Positions 1-12,916 of a stretch of DNA of 64,000 nucleotides are shown piece after piece. Every line of letters starts with the position of its first letter. The stretch's first letter is position 1. The translations under genes and the position numbers were made by a program. The notes under the pieces were generated by a model. The model saw only the letters and a program-made list of their open reading frames with translations. It ran no database searches and had not been told where the DNA came from. Source of the stretch: Cotesia glomerata (Eukaryota > Arthropoda > Insecta > Hymenoptera > Braconidae); assembly GCF_020080835.1 (NCBI RefSeq), contig NC_058164.1, forward strand, positions 5,419,666-5,483,665. Reading direction: 5' to 3'.

Positions 1-1440
1 TGTCAATTATTTTTTTTATTTAGAAAAAAAATCATTACATGCTCTTTATTTTAGCATTTTATGACTAAATTGAATTATGATTCAAAGAAAAACAAAAATT
101 ATCATTTTTTTGGTACCCTAATGGTCAAATATGGCTTTTTTCACGAGCCACTCGATAAACTTTCGACTCACTGTAGTGCAAAGTTCTAAAAGCTGATCCT
201 GTCTCGACAAACTACGAACTAGAACAAATCGGCCATTCTTCACCTTCACTTCCGTTCGCATGTTTCCGAATGTATAATGTATAATGCATGTTTATGTTCA
301 TGCGAATAAGAGGTGGCGTATTGATATGAGTCGACTTGCGCATTATATATGTGGCAGAACAGGTGCAATGCCTGGTACACCGAAATTGCAGCTCCAAGTC
401 CCGCTGGTGCTCTTCGTCATCATAAAGCCTATAGTGGGCACGTTGTATACCACCCCAGTTATCAGCCCCAGCACGGTCTAGTCTCTCGCCTCTATTTCTC
501 CCTCCTCCTCTTGCTATGGCCACCCTGTCGCTCTTACCCCGTAGTAGTTACACCGGGGTACGAGGATTTCCACCGCTGGCAGTCACTGCCCATTTAATAA
601 TCACGATTTATGGTAAAAAGTTGCTAAAATATGCACTATGTTAATGACTTTTTAGTGTCTTTATTCCAGGATCTCGTGACCCCTCTTTATTTTATTGCTA
701 GCAGTATTTAAAATAAAAATATTCATCATTCATAATACAACGCGAGCAGAGAGAAAATTTTTTTTTTAAGAAACTAAATATTATAATTTTAGAGTCTAAG
801 TACAGTCCATTTCGCGGGATAATGTGCGGTTTTAATTATACATTTAAACATTACATAGTTGAAATGGTTATTGTTGGACGTAATTGTAAATATTTAACTA
901 CGGCACCTCGGTCTTGCTCGGGGGATCTTTGAACAGAAGTCTTTTTGTGAGTAATTCTTTTTCGCTGTTCTCGGTACTTTACAAACACGTCGATTAGCGT
1001 TATTTCTTTCGAGTCACGATACCAATCTTCTGACCTATAACACGCAACCTCTTGATCTCACAGTTAAATTCACCGACAATATACGTGCCCTCGAAATTGT
1101 TCTTTCTCTCTTACGTGTTTTGATTTCTACACTCTAATTCGCGTGTGCATCGATCCGTCTATCCGTCTATCCACCCCCAAGACTTACGCTTAAAAATATT
1201 CATTACGGTTTTTTATTTTGCTAACTTTTATTTAGATTTTACTCTACGAGTAAATCGAGAGTTTATATATTTTCGTTTATTTCAACCTCGCTATCTTACG
1301 GCTGCAAACAATTCTTTATCTTTTATCATCCTGCTCATTATTTTTGTATTTATCTCAATTATTTATTTTTCACCACAAGTTTTTACATTTTTCTCCATTT
1401 AATAATTTAATCCCCAAAAAAATTTTCTGATGTGACTTAA

Positions 1441-1545
1441 AATGTCCTATATCATTTTTTATTAAAGTTAGTTTTTAAAAGATCCGATAGGTGGCGCATA
1501 GTCGCAAAATTTTCTCGCTATAAGAGAGTAAAATTTTTAAATATT
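1441..1545 (+). repeat. dispersed repeat copy A with GGTGGCGCAT core
   Basis: Shares an ordered set of blocks with copies near 7613 and 37366: an ATGTCC/GGCCATAT block, a TTAGTTTTTAAAA-like block, a (G/A)TGGCGCAT core, a GTCGC block and an AAGAGAG block followed by a T-rich tail. The order and spacing are kept, so common descent is likely. The core resembles the insect CTCF consensus (AGRTGGCGC). Borders are approximate and no terminal repeats were seen. Confidence 0.5.
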
Positions 1546-4016
1546 AATTTTTACAATAAAAATTTGAAAATTATTCTTGCATTATTTTATAAAAATTTAT
1601 AATATTAAAGTTTTAAATAAATTCTTACCCTTTTAATTCATAAAAAAGCTCCCCAAATAAATAAACCGTAGCAAAATCCTTTGAATTTAAATTTACTTCG
1701 AACAATTAACATTTAAACCGATTGTAGACAACCATAAAATCCCCGTGCGATTATAAAGGCCGAAACAATAGGAAAAAAGCTATTACCGCGATACCCAACA
1801 ATACATCAACAAAGACAGTCGGCATTTTTCTCTATCTCCTCTAACTACGTTTTCCAACTGGTCCCTTCACCCTTACCCCTTCTTTGCCTATCCTCAGCGA
1901 TCACATCTCGACTTGGGATTGATCGGACAGAAAATAGCGCGGACGATTAAACTCTCGCCTCCTGTTTTCTATTTATAAATGTTAAATAGAATGAAGCAAT
2001 TTTAAGTATAAAAAATCATTAAGCCCGACAGTGACCGATCAACATTCGATATGAGACTGCTGGATTGGAATTAAGGGCTCAAAATAATTATAATTTCAAC
2101 CCAGCTGTCATTTATTCTATAATCCGAGATTTATCCATTCTATAACTTAAGGATCGGAAGGTTTAATTTATCAGATAAAATGAATACAATCACTAGTCAC
2201 TGTCATTGATTAATTGTCAATTAATCTGAGAGCTTAAGTTCAGGATAGGATGTATAATTATTTAACAGGGTGACGGGTGGGATAAAGGCGAAATTCAAGA
2301 CGTTGTTCACTTCAGCTCATGCACGTTTTGACTTACCGTAATTAAGCTATTAATTTATCTAAAACGCAAACAAATATAAGACATAATACATAATAATAAA
2401 TTAATAACATGACCTAATTAAATTTATACACGTGAGATTAGTCTTTATACTCATACTAAACGGCGCACATGCTGGAGTTGGAGAGATTGGTTGTGTGCAG
2501 ATTGTATACCGTTTACCTACATTGTGCCGACGAACAATGAGTATTAATAAAAGGCGAAATATTAAATTCCCAGACGTAGACGGAGACGCTTTTCTCCATA
2601 TACATCCAGCTATTTCGTGACATTGTTGTCGGTAAATTTAGATATATAAATAAAATAAAGGTTTACTTTATTTAAATTCAACTTCTGTCTTAGTTATTAT
2701 CAACTATGTCTTCTCGACATTCATCATCCCACGGAGGATAAACTTTGTCAAGTACAAATTTGTTAGTCGGGTAATTTTACATCTTTCTCATCCTCAACTT
2801 ACCGATAGAACACACACCAGATAGCAGTACCGAGCTTCTGTGCGACTTTCATTACTTCTACAACTAATACTACCCGCCGGAGTAGCTCATAAAATTCCCG
2901 GCTAATAAATTACAGGGATGACTATGACAATGACAATTGCGTACTTTGCCAATTATTGTTATTCACTTTTAATATTTCTTGTCACTTTACGGAGAAATAA
3001 CTTATACGTAAAGTTGTAATAAATTTCTAAAGTTTTTCCCACGAATTCGTTCAATAAAATCAGTGTCACTTTTTGTTTAAACGATCTTTGAAGGGTAGTT
3101 AGAATTTTAAAAGTTTTATTTTTTAATGTGAAAAGTTTTTTTTTTAAGAAACTGTGTCGAATATTTGAAAAGATATTTATGAAAAATAATTCAGCACTTG
3201 AAATAAAAATAATCAGATTGATTTAAAAAAAATATAAAGCGATAGTGATAATATAAATGAATACATTAAAATGATATCTAGTTATTGCACGGGATAAAAA
3301 TAACAAAATAAAAAAATTAAATCCTCATCTCATTACTTAGCATCTGAGAGGATGAAAAAGAAAGGATTATATGAGACATTACAAACGGCATTACAAAGGG
3401 ACTCTGGAGAAAATCTATATAGAGAGCCAGAGATCGCAAACAATCTCGAGAAAGGATGTCACTTTTTTCTTCATTTCTTTCTATTATTTGTACTTTTTAT
3501 TATTCCTACGCCTGGTTTTCTTTCACCGTCCTTTATTCTCTAGGCTTCCACTCCCACTTCCACTCACACTCGCGTATTGTTAAATTTGCAAAGACTCCCT
3601 ATACACATTTAATTCAGGCGTATCTCGTGGATCAAAGAGTATAACGCAGTAAAAGCACCTACAACATTGTCATTCCAATGTTTGTTTTCTTTTATTAAAC
3701 ATTTTTTTATTTCACTTACGAGTAACGAGATTGTCCAGAACGTGCTTTATTCCGGTGGACTTTAAATCAATATTGCAATACTCTCCTCCCATTTTCATCC
3801 GCGTGTTCATTTCGTACAACAAATAACCCTGCAACAATAAATCGTAATCGAAAAAATAAAATTCAAATATTCCTTCTTCAGACCTATTATTTATCATTTA
3901 TTATTGTGTTCCACCCTTGCTTGTTTTATTACTTACACCTCTCTTCAATATTGTCGTTCAATTTCATTTTTTACAACCACTAACACCTATTAAAATGCAA
4001 CGCTTCAACAATTGGA

Positions 4017-4355
4017 AATGATCTTTTAAAATTATGTTATTTTCTTCAAAGATCTTCAATAATCTGACTTTTTAATCAATCAATTATCATTGCTAAGATC
4101 ACAAATTGATGCTCCTGCAACTATTTGTTCACAAAACCAAAGAATTTTTCCGTATTACCATTAGATCATTAGACAAAACCATTAAATTGATTCTGATATC
4201 ATAATTGAATTATTTTCTTCAATATTCTGGCTTTGGATCGAAAAAATCCAATAATTTTCATATCTACAATTATAAATTGATGCTTTTGCAACAATTAATC
4301 TACAAAATGAAGACATCTTCCTATGTAATCATTAGACACAACCATTTTTGATGAT
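4017..4355 (+). repeat. diverged tandem duplication, ~171-bp unit, two copies
   Basis: Two consecutive units share blocks in the same order: TTATTTTCTTCAA, AAATTGATGC...TGCAAC (at 4103 and again at 4274), and ATCATTAGACA followed by AACCATT. The offset is 171 bp. The copies differ at many positions, so the duplication is old. No coding content. Confidence 0.6.
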
Positions 4356-4843
4356 TTAAAACGACTGTCAATAACTAAAACGACACCATGCGTCACAGTT
4401 GGTTGAAGGTGCTTGTTAACATCAATACACACCCTCGAGATATCGAAACGAATAGAGAAGCTAGCTAATGGAGCGAACTACCCCGGGTTTGCCACGGTTA
4501 CGAATATCACCCCTGGATCCCCTGGAAAGCTTGCTACGGTTTCGTCTCGCCAATTATTGCTGACTGTTGTCGCTCCATTCTCGTCATATTTGCCTCGATA
4601 TTATAGTTTCCGATGCCTAGTTCTGTTCTGCTCACTGATATTGACTCCATACTCAACATTGGAGCCAACCCTAGACACCATCAACCAACAACAGAATCCA
4701 AGCTTGTGCGAGCTAAATTTATGCATCTCGTTATCACGCCTCACTAATCACGCACACACTACGGGCATCAGTAAACTGTGATCACTGGTTGACCTGGCAA
4801 ACATCAGACATATAAATGGAGGAAGACCTTTAGCTTTAGCTTT

Positions 4844-5177
4844 CCCCCATGAAAAAAAAAAATATATGTCGAAATACATTAAAAATGTATATTTTTATAT
4901 GTAACTAATTTTTGGCCGATTTTCATATATATTTTATATATTTCAAATATATTTTAGATATATTCAAAATATATTTTTTTATATTTTTAGCTATGTATTT
5001 TAAGATATATCTTGAATATATCTAAAATATATTTAAAATATATATGAAAATCGGCCAAAAGTTAGTTATTAAAAATATATTTACTATTTATATTTTTTAT
5101 ATATTTTTTTGCAGATTTTTAATATATTTAAAATATATTTTTTATATATCTTGACATATATTTTTTTTTCATGGGGG
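4844..5177. mobile_element. palindromic MITE, CCCCCATG ends (copy 1)
   Basis: A 334-bp element starting CCCCCATGAAAAAAAA and ending with the inverse, TTTTTTTTCATGGGGG. It also has an inner inverted pair: GGCCGATTTTCATATATATT on one side and its complement, ending GAAAATCGGCC, on the other. Most of the element can therefore fold into one long hairpin. The core is AT-rich with many ATATATTT steps and no coding capacity. A second copy lies at 16257-16627. Flanking bases are TT on both sides. The second copy is flanked by TA, which points to a Tc1/mariner-type origin. Confidence 0.8.
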
Positions 5178-8100
5178 TTGGCTTTTCCTTTGCGTCACAT
5201 ATTTCTGCGGGAATTAAAAAAAAGAATTCGCCGCAAAGATGAGGCATAAATTTGAATTTTTGACTGCTGACGGAAGTTTTAATAATTTAAAAAACTAAAC
5301 AGATAGAAAAAGTTAATTGAATTTATTAGCGAGTGTTATTGATAATAATTATAAAAAAGTTAGAGTTATTGCTGGAGGTATAATATAATTAATTAGGATT
5401 ATCGGAAAAACGAATGCTTAAAGAAGATTTAAATGGAAGATCTGGTGTTGAGCTCACCGTCGAACGAGAACTAACGGTGACGAGAACGAATAAAACATCC
5501 CTGAAGCTGGATTGGAGATCGAGCGCCAAAAAAAAAAAATATTAAAGTATAGAGAGATAAAATACTAAGCGATAATATTTCATTCACCTGGCACTTGGGA
5601 TATCATTTTTCAGTATCTCAGCTTGTCCGGCCAGTCATATCGAATCTCTATATCGTATACTGGCATTAAAGCTCCTCTATTTTAACTTGTCTCGTTTTAT
5701 ATTTTATTTATTCTATTTTATTTTTTATCTGGCAAGCATGCGCTCTTCTCGAATACAACTACCAAATATATTTTCTAGTAACTGTAAATTTTCAATGCAA
5801 ATTAGATTCACTGATACACACTCTATGAATGAGTATGTGTTTACGTTTATATTCAGGTACATGTGCATTTTAAAGAGCAAGGCGAGAGAATATTTATGTC
5901 CATTATCTGACGACCCACAGTACAGGTCGCTTTAATACTCCGACTTTTAACTCCAAAGGGCAACTGTTTACTTACTCACAGTGTTTTTTACTAATTACGC
6001 TCATCAAAATGTTATTATTGATGATAATTCATTATTACATTTATGATATTATGTATAAGATTGATTTTTTTGATAAATATTGCCAAAAAATTAAATTTTG
6101 ATCATTATAAAAATTCAAAAATTTATAAATTTCTTTAGAATCATTAAATTTAAATGTAAAAAAATTTATTTCAAAGCTTAAATTTTCTAGATTTCATTTT
6201 AATGATGTTTGATGAAACTACAAAGCTATCATGACTTTTGATTATTATGAAATAAAAATTAAAAGAATCATTTTTTAAGTTAAAAATGTTTGAAAGTCTC
6301 TACAAAAAATCACGAATTTAATGACGTTTTACTAAACTGAGTCAAAAGAAACTATAATGAGTTTTGATCATTATAAATATCAAAAGTCCAGAACTTCTTG
6401 TATAATAATTTTGTATCAAAGTAAAAAAAAAAAAGAATTAAATTCTAAATTTAAGACTTTAAAGACGCAACTAAGCAAGCAAACAAATTTATAATCATTT
6501 GTGACTAATTAGAGAGTCGAGACGTTAACTATGTGCATAAATAGCTGACTACGATTGGAATGATATTGTCGTAAAAGTTAATCCCCGTCTTTCGCTGAGT
6601 CAAAGGCTCGAGAATAAGAAGACTAAGACTGCAACTAAGACTATAAGGAGAATCTTGGAGTTGCCGGGACAAAGTAAAGTTCGAGCGGCGACAATGAGAG
6701 AACAGGTAGCAGTAGGTAGAGAAGTAATACTTGGTTCGACAACCACATTTTCCACTCGCAATCAAAGCCATTATTGAGCTTTCGGAGAACGGAAACGGTT
6801 GTCCTGAGCCCACCCCCGCTGGCACTTTGTCCCGAGGATCTGGGAAGTGGCAATTGGTACGGGACCCAATGGGAGGAGGGATGGGATGAAGGGACGCCAG
6901 AGCTGGAGGTGGAGGTTAAAGGTAAAAAGGGGTGGTGGAAGTATGTAGGAAGGAGTTTATGCTCTGGATACTCCTGGAGCAGGAGACGTAGATTCTGCTG
7001 GCTTCGTGCCAGCGTATTCATTCCAGCCCAATCCAACGGGCCAATTATTTAATCAATTCCACCCTACCAAGGCGACTGTCTTTAACGGTACACTGGCTTC
7101 AACCGAGATGACGATAAATGTATGTATGAGTGTGTTTTTGTGTGGCTGGAGGTGAAATGGGGAAGAAAGATACAAAGAGTAATGGGTGGGTCGCTGAGAG
7201 AACAGAAGTTGACGACTAAGACGAAGACTCTGTCTGCTATGACAATTGAAATTTATCCGATGGGTAGAAGTCTGGTTAAAATGGCTGCTTGTCTTTAGCG
7301 ACTTCTTTCATCTCTCGTCTTTTTGAGACTCGGTTAATCTATTAGCGTCTTAGGGATTAATATTTTTAATTTATCAACCCGTCAGCGGATTTTTAATTTC
7401 GCTTTAAAAATTAATTTTCTGAGAGATAAGTCATAAGAATTAGAATTGGTTCTGATATTCAGTTAAAATTTTTTATTGCTATCTATTTATGGCTTGATAT
7501 GTCGATGTATGACTTTTTATATTTTTTAATATGAAAATTGGACTATTGTCATTGGATTATTAAGTCATATCCGGAAATATTTGGCTTGATATGTCTTAAA
7601 ATAACTTTAAAAATTCATATCAGGCCTAACATGTCCATATAAAAAATTTTGGTTAATTTAGAAAACCTCCAATAGTTAGCGCATGGTCGCTAAATTGTCT
7701 CATTACAAGAGACTTATGTTTAAAGAGATATATTATAAAATTAAAATCATTTTTTTTTATTTTCCAAAGAGCTTATTTTCTATTAGTTTTTAATTCAATT
7801 AAACGTATTAGGCTACATCGAGTCAAATTTAAATTATTTTTTTGTGGATGCAATTAAAAAGACTAAAAATAAAATTTTTATAAATTTCTAACAAGTAAAA
7901 CACGATCCTAGATCTTGTAAGTACGCTTTTAGTTCCCGGATTAGCCTAGTGAGGTCGCAATTACATTGTGACAACAATATTGCCCCTTGATTGGGAATCG
8001 GCCGGCGAATAGAAGGCTCTAGTCTTCAAAGGAAATTAAGTAGAGTTGAGCAGGAGCCCCGGTGCCGATCCAAAGGACAGAGACCAAAGTAGAGAGCAGC

Positions 8101-8560
8101 GAAGTGAAGCGAAAGAGTAAGTGAGTGAGTGAGTGAAGCTAAGGGCAATTCTCTTTGAAAGCCTGGATAGATAATCCTTAATTTTAGTCGGTCGGGCCCA
8201 AGCTCCAGCCAGGGGCTACCAAATCAGCTCGTAAGATATATATGTGGTGCAATCTCCGTTTAAAATCTCACCTAATGTTGGGTCGGCGGGGTTAAGCGTC
8301 CATAACACGGTAGGGGATGATTCCTCGTTGCCCGGCGACTGATTTACGGCTTTCCAACCCTGCTCTCCACTTCTGTACACTTCTCCACGAGTAGTACGTG
8401 TGGGATTCCTCTTTCTCTGCGGCTCTTCACCCTCCGGGTTGTATAAATTCTCCCAGATGTATAAATTCCCTCTTAAATTCGAGGGAGTGGTCACAAACCA
8501 GAGTGGAGTAGAGTAAGGTCCTCTTTACAATTAATTATTGCCTGATTTTTTTTCCCCCAG
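5178..8560. other. non-coding stretch, no gene recognised
   Basis: Mostly AT-rich. Around 6080-6470 the motif TTTTGATCATTATA recurs (6096 and 6362) within diverged repeats. Around 6640-7060 and 8040-8500 the sequence is moderately GC-richer and has short open frames on both strands (for example 6641-7036 minus, 8216-8494 minus) that resemble nothing I recognise. At 8115-8135 there is a short GTGA tandem repeat. A dispersed repeat copy sits near 7613-7720. Confidence 0.5.
7613..7720 (+). repeat. dispersed repeat copy B (core degraded)
   Basis: Second copy of the family seen at 1441 and 37366. It keeps ATGTCCATAT, GGTTAATTTAGAAAA, CTCCAATAG, GCGCATGGTCGC and CTCATTACAAGAGA in the same order. 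The core reads GTTAGCGCATG rather than GGTGGCGCAT, so the CTCF-like motif is damaged here. Borders are approximate. Confidence 0.5.
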
Positions 8561-8611
8561 CACTTTTGGCCAGAGTATGAAAAATCCACTCGACTCGATG
8601 CCAGCTCGAAA
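8561..8611 (+). other. candidate cryptic or 5'UTR exon
   Basis: A 51-nt segment bounded by a very strong pyrimidine tract and acceptor (ATTTTTTTTCCCCCAG) and a consensus donor (GTAAGTG). It is open in two frames but closed in phase 1, the phase needed to join the first recognised Lar exon directly. It could be a non-coding 5' exon, part of another transcript, or chance. There is no similarity evidence. Confidence 0.2.
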
Positions 8612-10309
8612 GTAAGTGACGGCTTGATATTGGCTGGATTAAATAAATAGCTCGGCATAAACGGCTAAACGCAATGGGAAATGATGCGGAAGTTCAGCCA
8701 ATAGTTCCGCGGAGGATTTGTTTCCTGTGAGCGTTTCCACCCGGTTTTCCAACGGGAAATTGACCGGAAATATCTTTTACCAAATTCAGAAATCGTCTCG
8801 TGAGGGTTGATACTTTTGCTATAAATTTCTCCTACATTCAAATTGAAACACCCAATTAATATCAATTTTGAACAATTGAACAAACATCTGTACTGATTCA
8901 AACAATGACCAAAAAATATCAAACCAAAACTTTTCAAATATAACGTAACATCAAATGAAGCCTTTGTAAATTTTACTACGCGAAAAAAGACACGTAATAT
9001 TTCCTCTGCTATACGGCTGGAAGCTCTAAAACTGATACCAGATAAATCCATTTCTGGATATCAATACAAAGATAAATTTATATTGACACATGACAGCAGG
9101 TAGCTTGAATTTTTCTCATATCATAATAAACAATTTTTCCACTCGCAATTCGATCCGCTAATGGGTTTTCCGTTAGGAAAAACATTTTGCCCTTTCTCGT
9201 ATCCGGGAGCGCTGGAAACGTCGATAGTTTTATTCATCATGATACTCGAGTTCTTGCGATCGCAATCACCGAGTTTATGACCCAGTCGGAGATCAGAGAA
9301 CCAAGGGGAACTAAATTTCTCCTATCGTATATTCATTTGTGTACTCTATTATTCCTTTTCTCATTTTCCTCCTTTCGGAGCATAGATACGACATGATTTC
9401 GCTTTCTCTTCTATACTTTGGTTCCTTTGCGATAACTGGGGTTATTTTCGTGTTTTTTAACGAATTATATTTTTAAAATAAACCACTGACGAAACAAAAC
9501 AATGGAAAGATAACACAATGTAGAAGAATGATTGAAATAAGGGAGATTTTTTTTAATTTCCGCAGGAGATAGAAGAAGCGAGCTCCTGTTTTATAGCATT
9601 TGGATTTAATGTTATTTTTATTTCTCTTGACCCTTGTACTTAGGTAACCCCGGGATAGAAGAAGCGTGTGTGCTTCAATTCCTCAGACGGGCTTGTGGAA
9701 ATCCTCACAGACGTCTTTGCCCTCTGTATCTACTATTACACGCTGTATTTCTGCTCCCAGTGCAGCGGAGGATCAACGCGCTCAGATGCTTGATCGTGCT
9801 TGATTCTCCCTCCGAGAACGAGAACAGATATAAGCCCATTGGTAGATACAGAGAACGACGCACATGTGTGCTGTCTACTGGATATGTCGATGTAAGTATA
9901 GCTCTCGTGTCCTCAGACTGCAAAGGGTTGCTTGAGCTGGACGTTAGAACACGTAACTACGATCGCCCTTGACGTTCCGCGTGTATACATACCGTAGTAA
10001 TTCCCGCTCTGAATATTCACGACACGTTTGGAATGCTTGCCTCGTGATCTCTCTACCGCATAATGCCAAATAGATAATATGGTAAACGAATTATTGTTTA
10101 TTGTTTTAGTATTCAAGATTGGGTTTTTGAAAATTGGAGCAGTTAGAGGGTTGGAATTAGATCGGGGTGGAGAAAATTGAAACTCGATTAGGAGGGTTGG
10201 TTGGAGTGGAAAAATATTTGGCTGGAAAGTTGAGGCTTTGGTTTTTAGAGTTGGTTTGTAATTGAGTTTAGTTTGATCAAACGGGAAGTTTAAAAAAAAA
10301 ATGATGAAT

Positions 10310-10830
10310 TTTTTATCATATTAGAAGCTTTAAAGTTGCGATGATTTGTTGAGTTATTTGAAAATTTTGGATTAAAATGGAACAAAAATTTATTTTTAGG
10401 CTTGCAAAAATAAAGTTCTTTCAATTATTGATTAGGATTTTAAGGATTATCTACTTAATCATGAAGTAGAAGAAAAAAATATTAATATTTTATCATTATT
10501 TCTATAAAAAATTCAATGATCTGTAATTTTAGTCAAAAATTTTGGATCAAAATAAAACAAAAATCATTATTAACTTTAGAATAACAAAATTTTTCATTAG
10601 AAAATCATAATTTCAATGTTTTTTTTTTTATTTAATCGTGGAAAAAATGATTTCTGATCATTATTTCTATAAAAATTTAGTAATTTGTAAGGTTGATAAA
10701 AAATTTTAGATCAAAATGAAAGTTAATTTATTTTTAAGCTTAAAATAATAAATTTTTTTGCCAATAAATCAAAATTTTGATGGTTATCATCATAAGTTCA
10801 ATAAAAATTAAAACATCTATAATTCAAATT
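10310..10830 (+). repeat. diverged tandem array, ~165-175-bp unit, about three copies
   Basis: Units share TTTTGGATCAAAATAAAAC-like blocks (at about 10366, 10541 and 10704), a block like TTATTTTTAGGCTT with AATAAA following it, and ATCATTATTTCTATAAAAA. Spacing is about 163-176 bp. The copies are AT-rich and much diverged, with no coding content. Confidence 0.5.
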
Positions 10831-11991
10831 TAAACAATAATTTTTAAATAAATATAATATTAATTAAAAGCTCAAAATTTCTTACATCAAGCGAATTTCA
10901 AAAATGAAAATGAATTCTCATGAGAGAATCTTAACATAGTAATCCGTAAAATTAATCCGTCTAACAGTTAAATACCATACGTTTGTCACAATAATGAAAC
11001 ACAGCGGGCTTGAGTAATAGATAACAATTACTCAGTAGGGCCGGGGTTGAAGGCGAGATGACGTATTACCAGATATCAACGACCTTACACAACTCGCGCT
11101 AATTTAATGCCACGTTTTGCTAGACGACGTGTCTCTTCGGTTCGGGGATAGTAAAGAGGGAAGGATTGGTAATTGTAAGACGCGTATGTAGTACAGAGTA
11201 CCGACTTGATGTTATTTCAATTTCCCCTCGTAAATTGAAGTCTTACCCGTCCTCGAGTAATATCAAGCAATAAATGCTTGCGTTGGATTAATCAAATAAC
11301 ACTGGGGCGTTACGGAGATGTGTATTAGTGTTTATTATATACATAGACGCGGAGTTTTAATGGTGTATTTGCTCAGCTAGATCATCATCACCGGCAGATA
11401 CGATTGACGGAATACTCAGCTCAACCGTCTTCCTCCGCTTCTTCTTCTTGTCGACTTGTATACGTACGGCACAACATCGCATGAAGGATCTTACTAACCA
11501 GGACACTCGCTCCAGGGAGTTTGATATATCAAGTGAGCTCAGGATGAGATATGCCCGCTACAAGAATCTCACGTCTTTGCTATTACACAGCAAGTTAACG
11601 ACAAGATTGTTTCGCAAAGTTCATTTGCATTTACGTGCGTGGCTTCAGACGTCTCACCATCACCTAAACCAATACCTAAACCTCTTCTCTTCTTATATTA
11701 TATTCGGCCTCTTACATTCTCTTTGACATTTGTTTGTATCCGATTTACTTATACTTATAACCTTGGGATATGCCACGAATCCTGGTAGATATTACCATTG
11801 ACATATTCACGCTTTCTCGCAACATCCACCCTCGGTACGAACCCACCAGAAATGGAATAATCTAGGCAGTTGGAATGCTTCAGGCCGTAATGTCTTGAGT
11901 TGTTTTACATAAATTTGTTTGCTTTTGTACAGATCGAGGCTGTATTATACTTGATGTTGAAATTATATCATCTGGTAACAAATCCGAGTTT

Positions 11992-12916
11992 AAAATGAGA
12001 TACATCATCTCTGTACGATTCAAAAATATAATTATAATTAGTTTTGATCATTATACATTTTTCATTTAAAGTCCGCTTTACTGTTTGAAACTATAAAAAT
12101 TAACCGGAATCCGAGTGAATATTACAGTTTACTTTTTTCCGTGTAGTGTGAAATGTTCAAATAATTGATTTTTTTCTCATATTTCGATAGGTTATACCGT
12201 TAAAAATAATATACTAAAATTTTTAATCGATATCTCAAGTAGCTTTTGAGTTACAGTCATTTAAAGAACAGTCGCTCGGCAGTTAGAATAGGATAATTTT
12301 ATCTTTAAACGCATTTTTCTCGAAACAGCATTTTTCGAATTTGCTACAGTGATTACTCGGAGAAAAATGATCCGATCACTATCAAATTTTTTCCTTCATG
12401 TTCTGTATGTAGTTCTCCATACAATGACCTACCAATTTTTTGATCTGATCAAATATCGAATTTTGGCAGGCCAAAAACGACCAAATTTTGGGCAAAATTC
12501 AACTTTTTTTTTTCAAACGCCGGCATTTTGTCAATTTTTAACATTTTTTTTCAGCCGTAGGTCATTGTACGGACAATATTTTCTAGTTGAACGAGAATTT
12601 TTTTTTTTGTTTCATCCAATCACTGCAACAGTGAAAGACTCTTTTTTTTTAGCGCCGTCGGAGATCGCGTGTAACTCGCAAAATATTTAATTTTATTTTT
12701 TAAAAATTTTACTATATACTCTTAAAATATGTATAAATATACCCTTAAAATTTTAAAACAATTGATACAGTATTTTTTTTTGTTTTTATTCCCAAAAATC
12801 GCCTTTTTTTAGGCTGTCACGATAGGTGTGCCCCTTAAAATAAAATACATCATCTCTGTACGATTCAAAAATAAATTTATAATTAGTTTTGAACATTGTA
12901 CATTTTTTATTAAAAA
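11992..12916 (+). repeat. ~80-bp direct repeats flanking a ~766-bp insert
   Basis: A block starting TACATCATCTCTGTACGATT and ending ...GTTTTGATCATTATACATTT at 12001-12070 is repeated at 12846-12915 with few changes, an offset of 845 bp. The DNA between contains an inverted pair (TACAATGACCTAC at 12420, GTAGGTCATTGTA at 12557) and stretches of poly-T. It may be an inserted element with long terminal direct repeats or a local duplication. A frame at 12349-12690 inside it is F-rich and reads through poly-T, so it is unlikely to be coding. Confidence 0.6.

Larger units (their letters stand above)
1..4843. other. non-coding, probable 5' region or first intron of Lar
   Basis: AT-rich sequence with no recognisable protein or RNA gene on either strand. 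Open frames here are all short and resemble no family I know. The segment holds one copy of a dispersed repeat with a GGTGGCGCAT core near 1441-1545 and a diverged tandem duplication at 4017-4355. Long poly-T and poly-A runs are frequent. As the next recognised exon downstream is an internal Lar exon, this is most simply read as Lar intron, but upstream intergenic DNA is equally possible. Confidence 0.5.
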
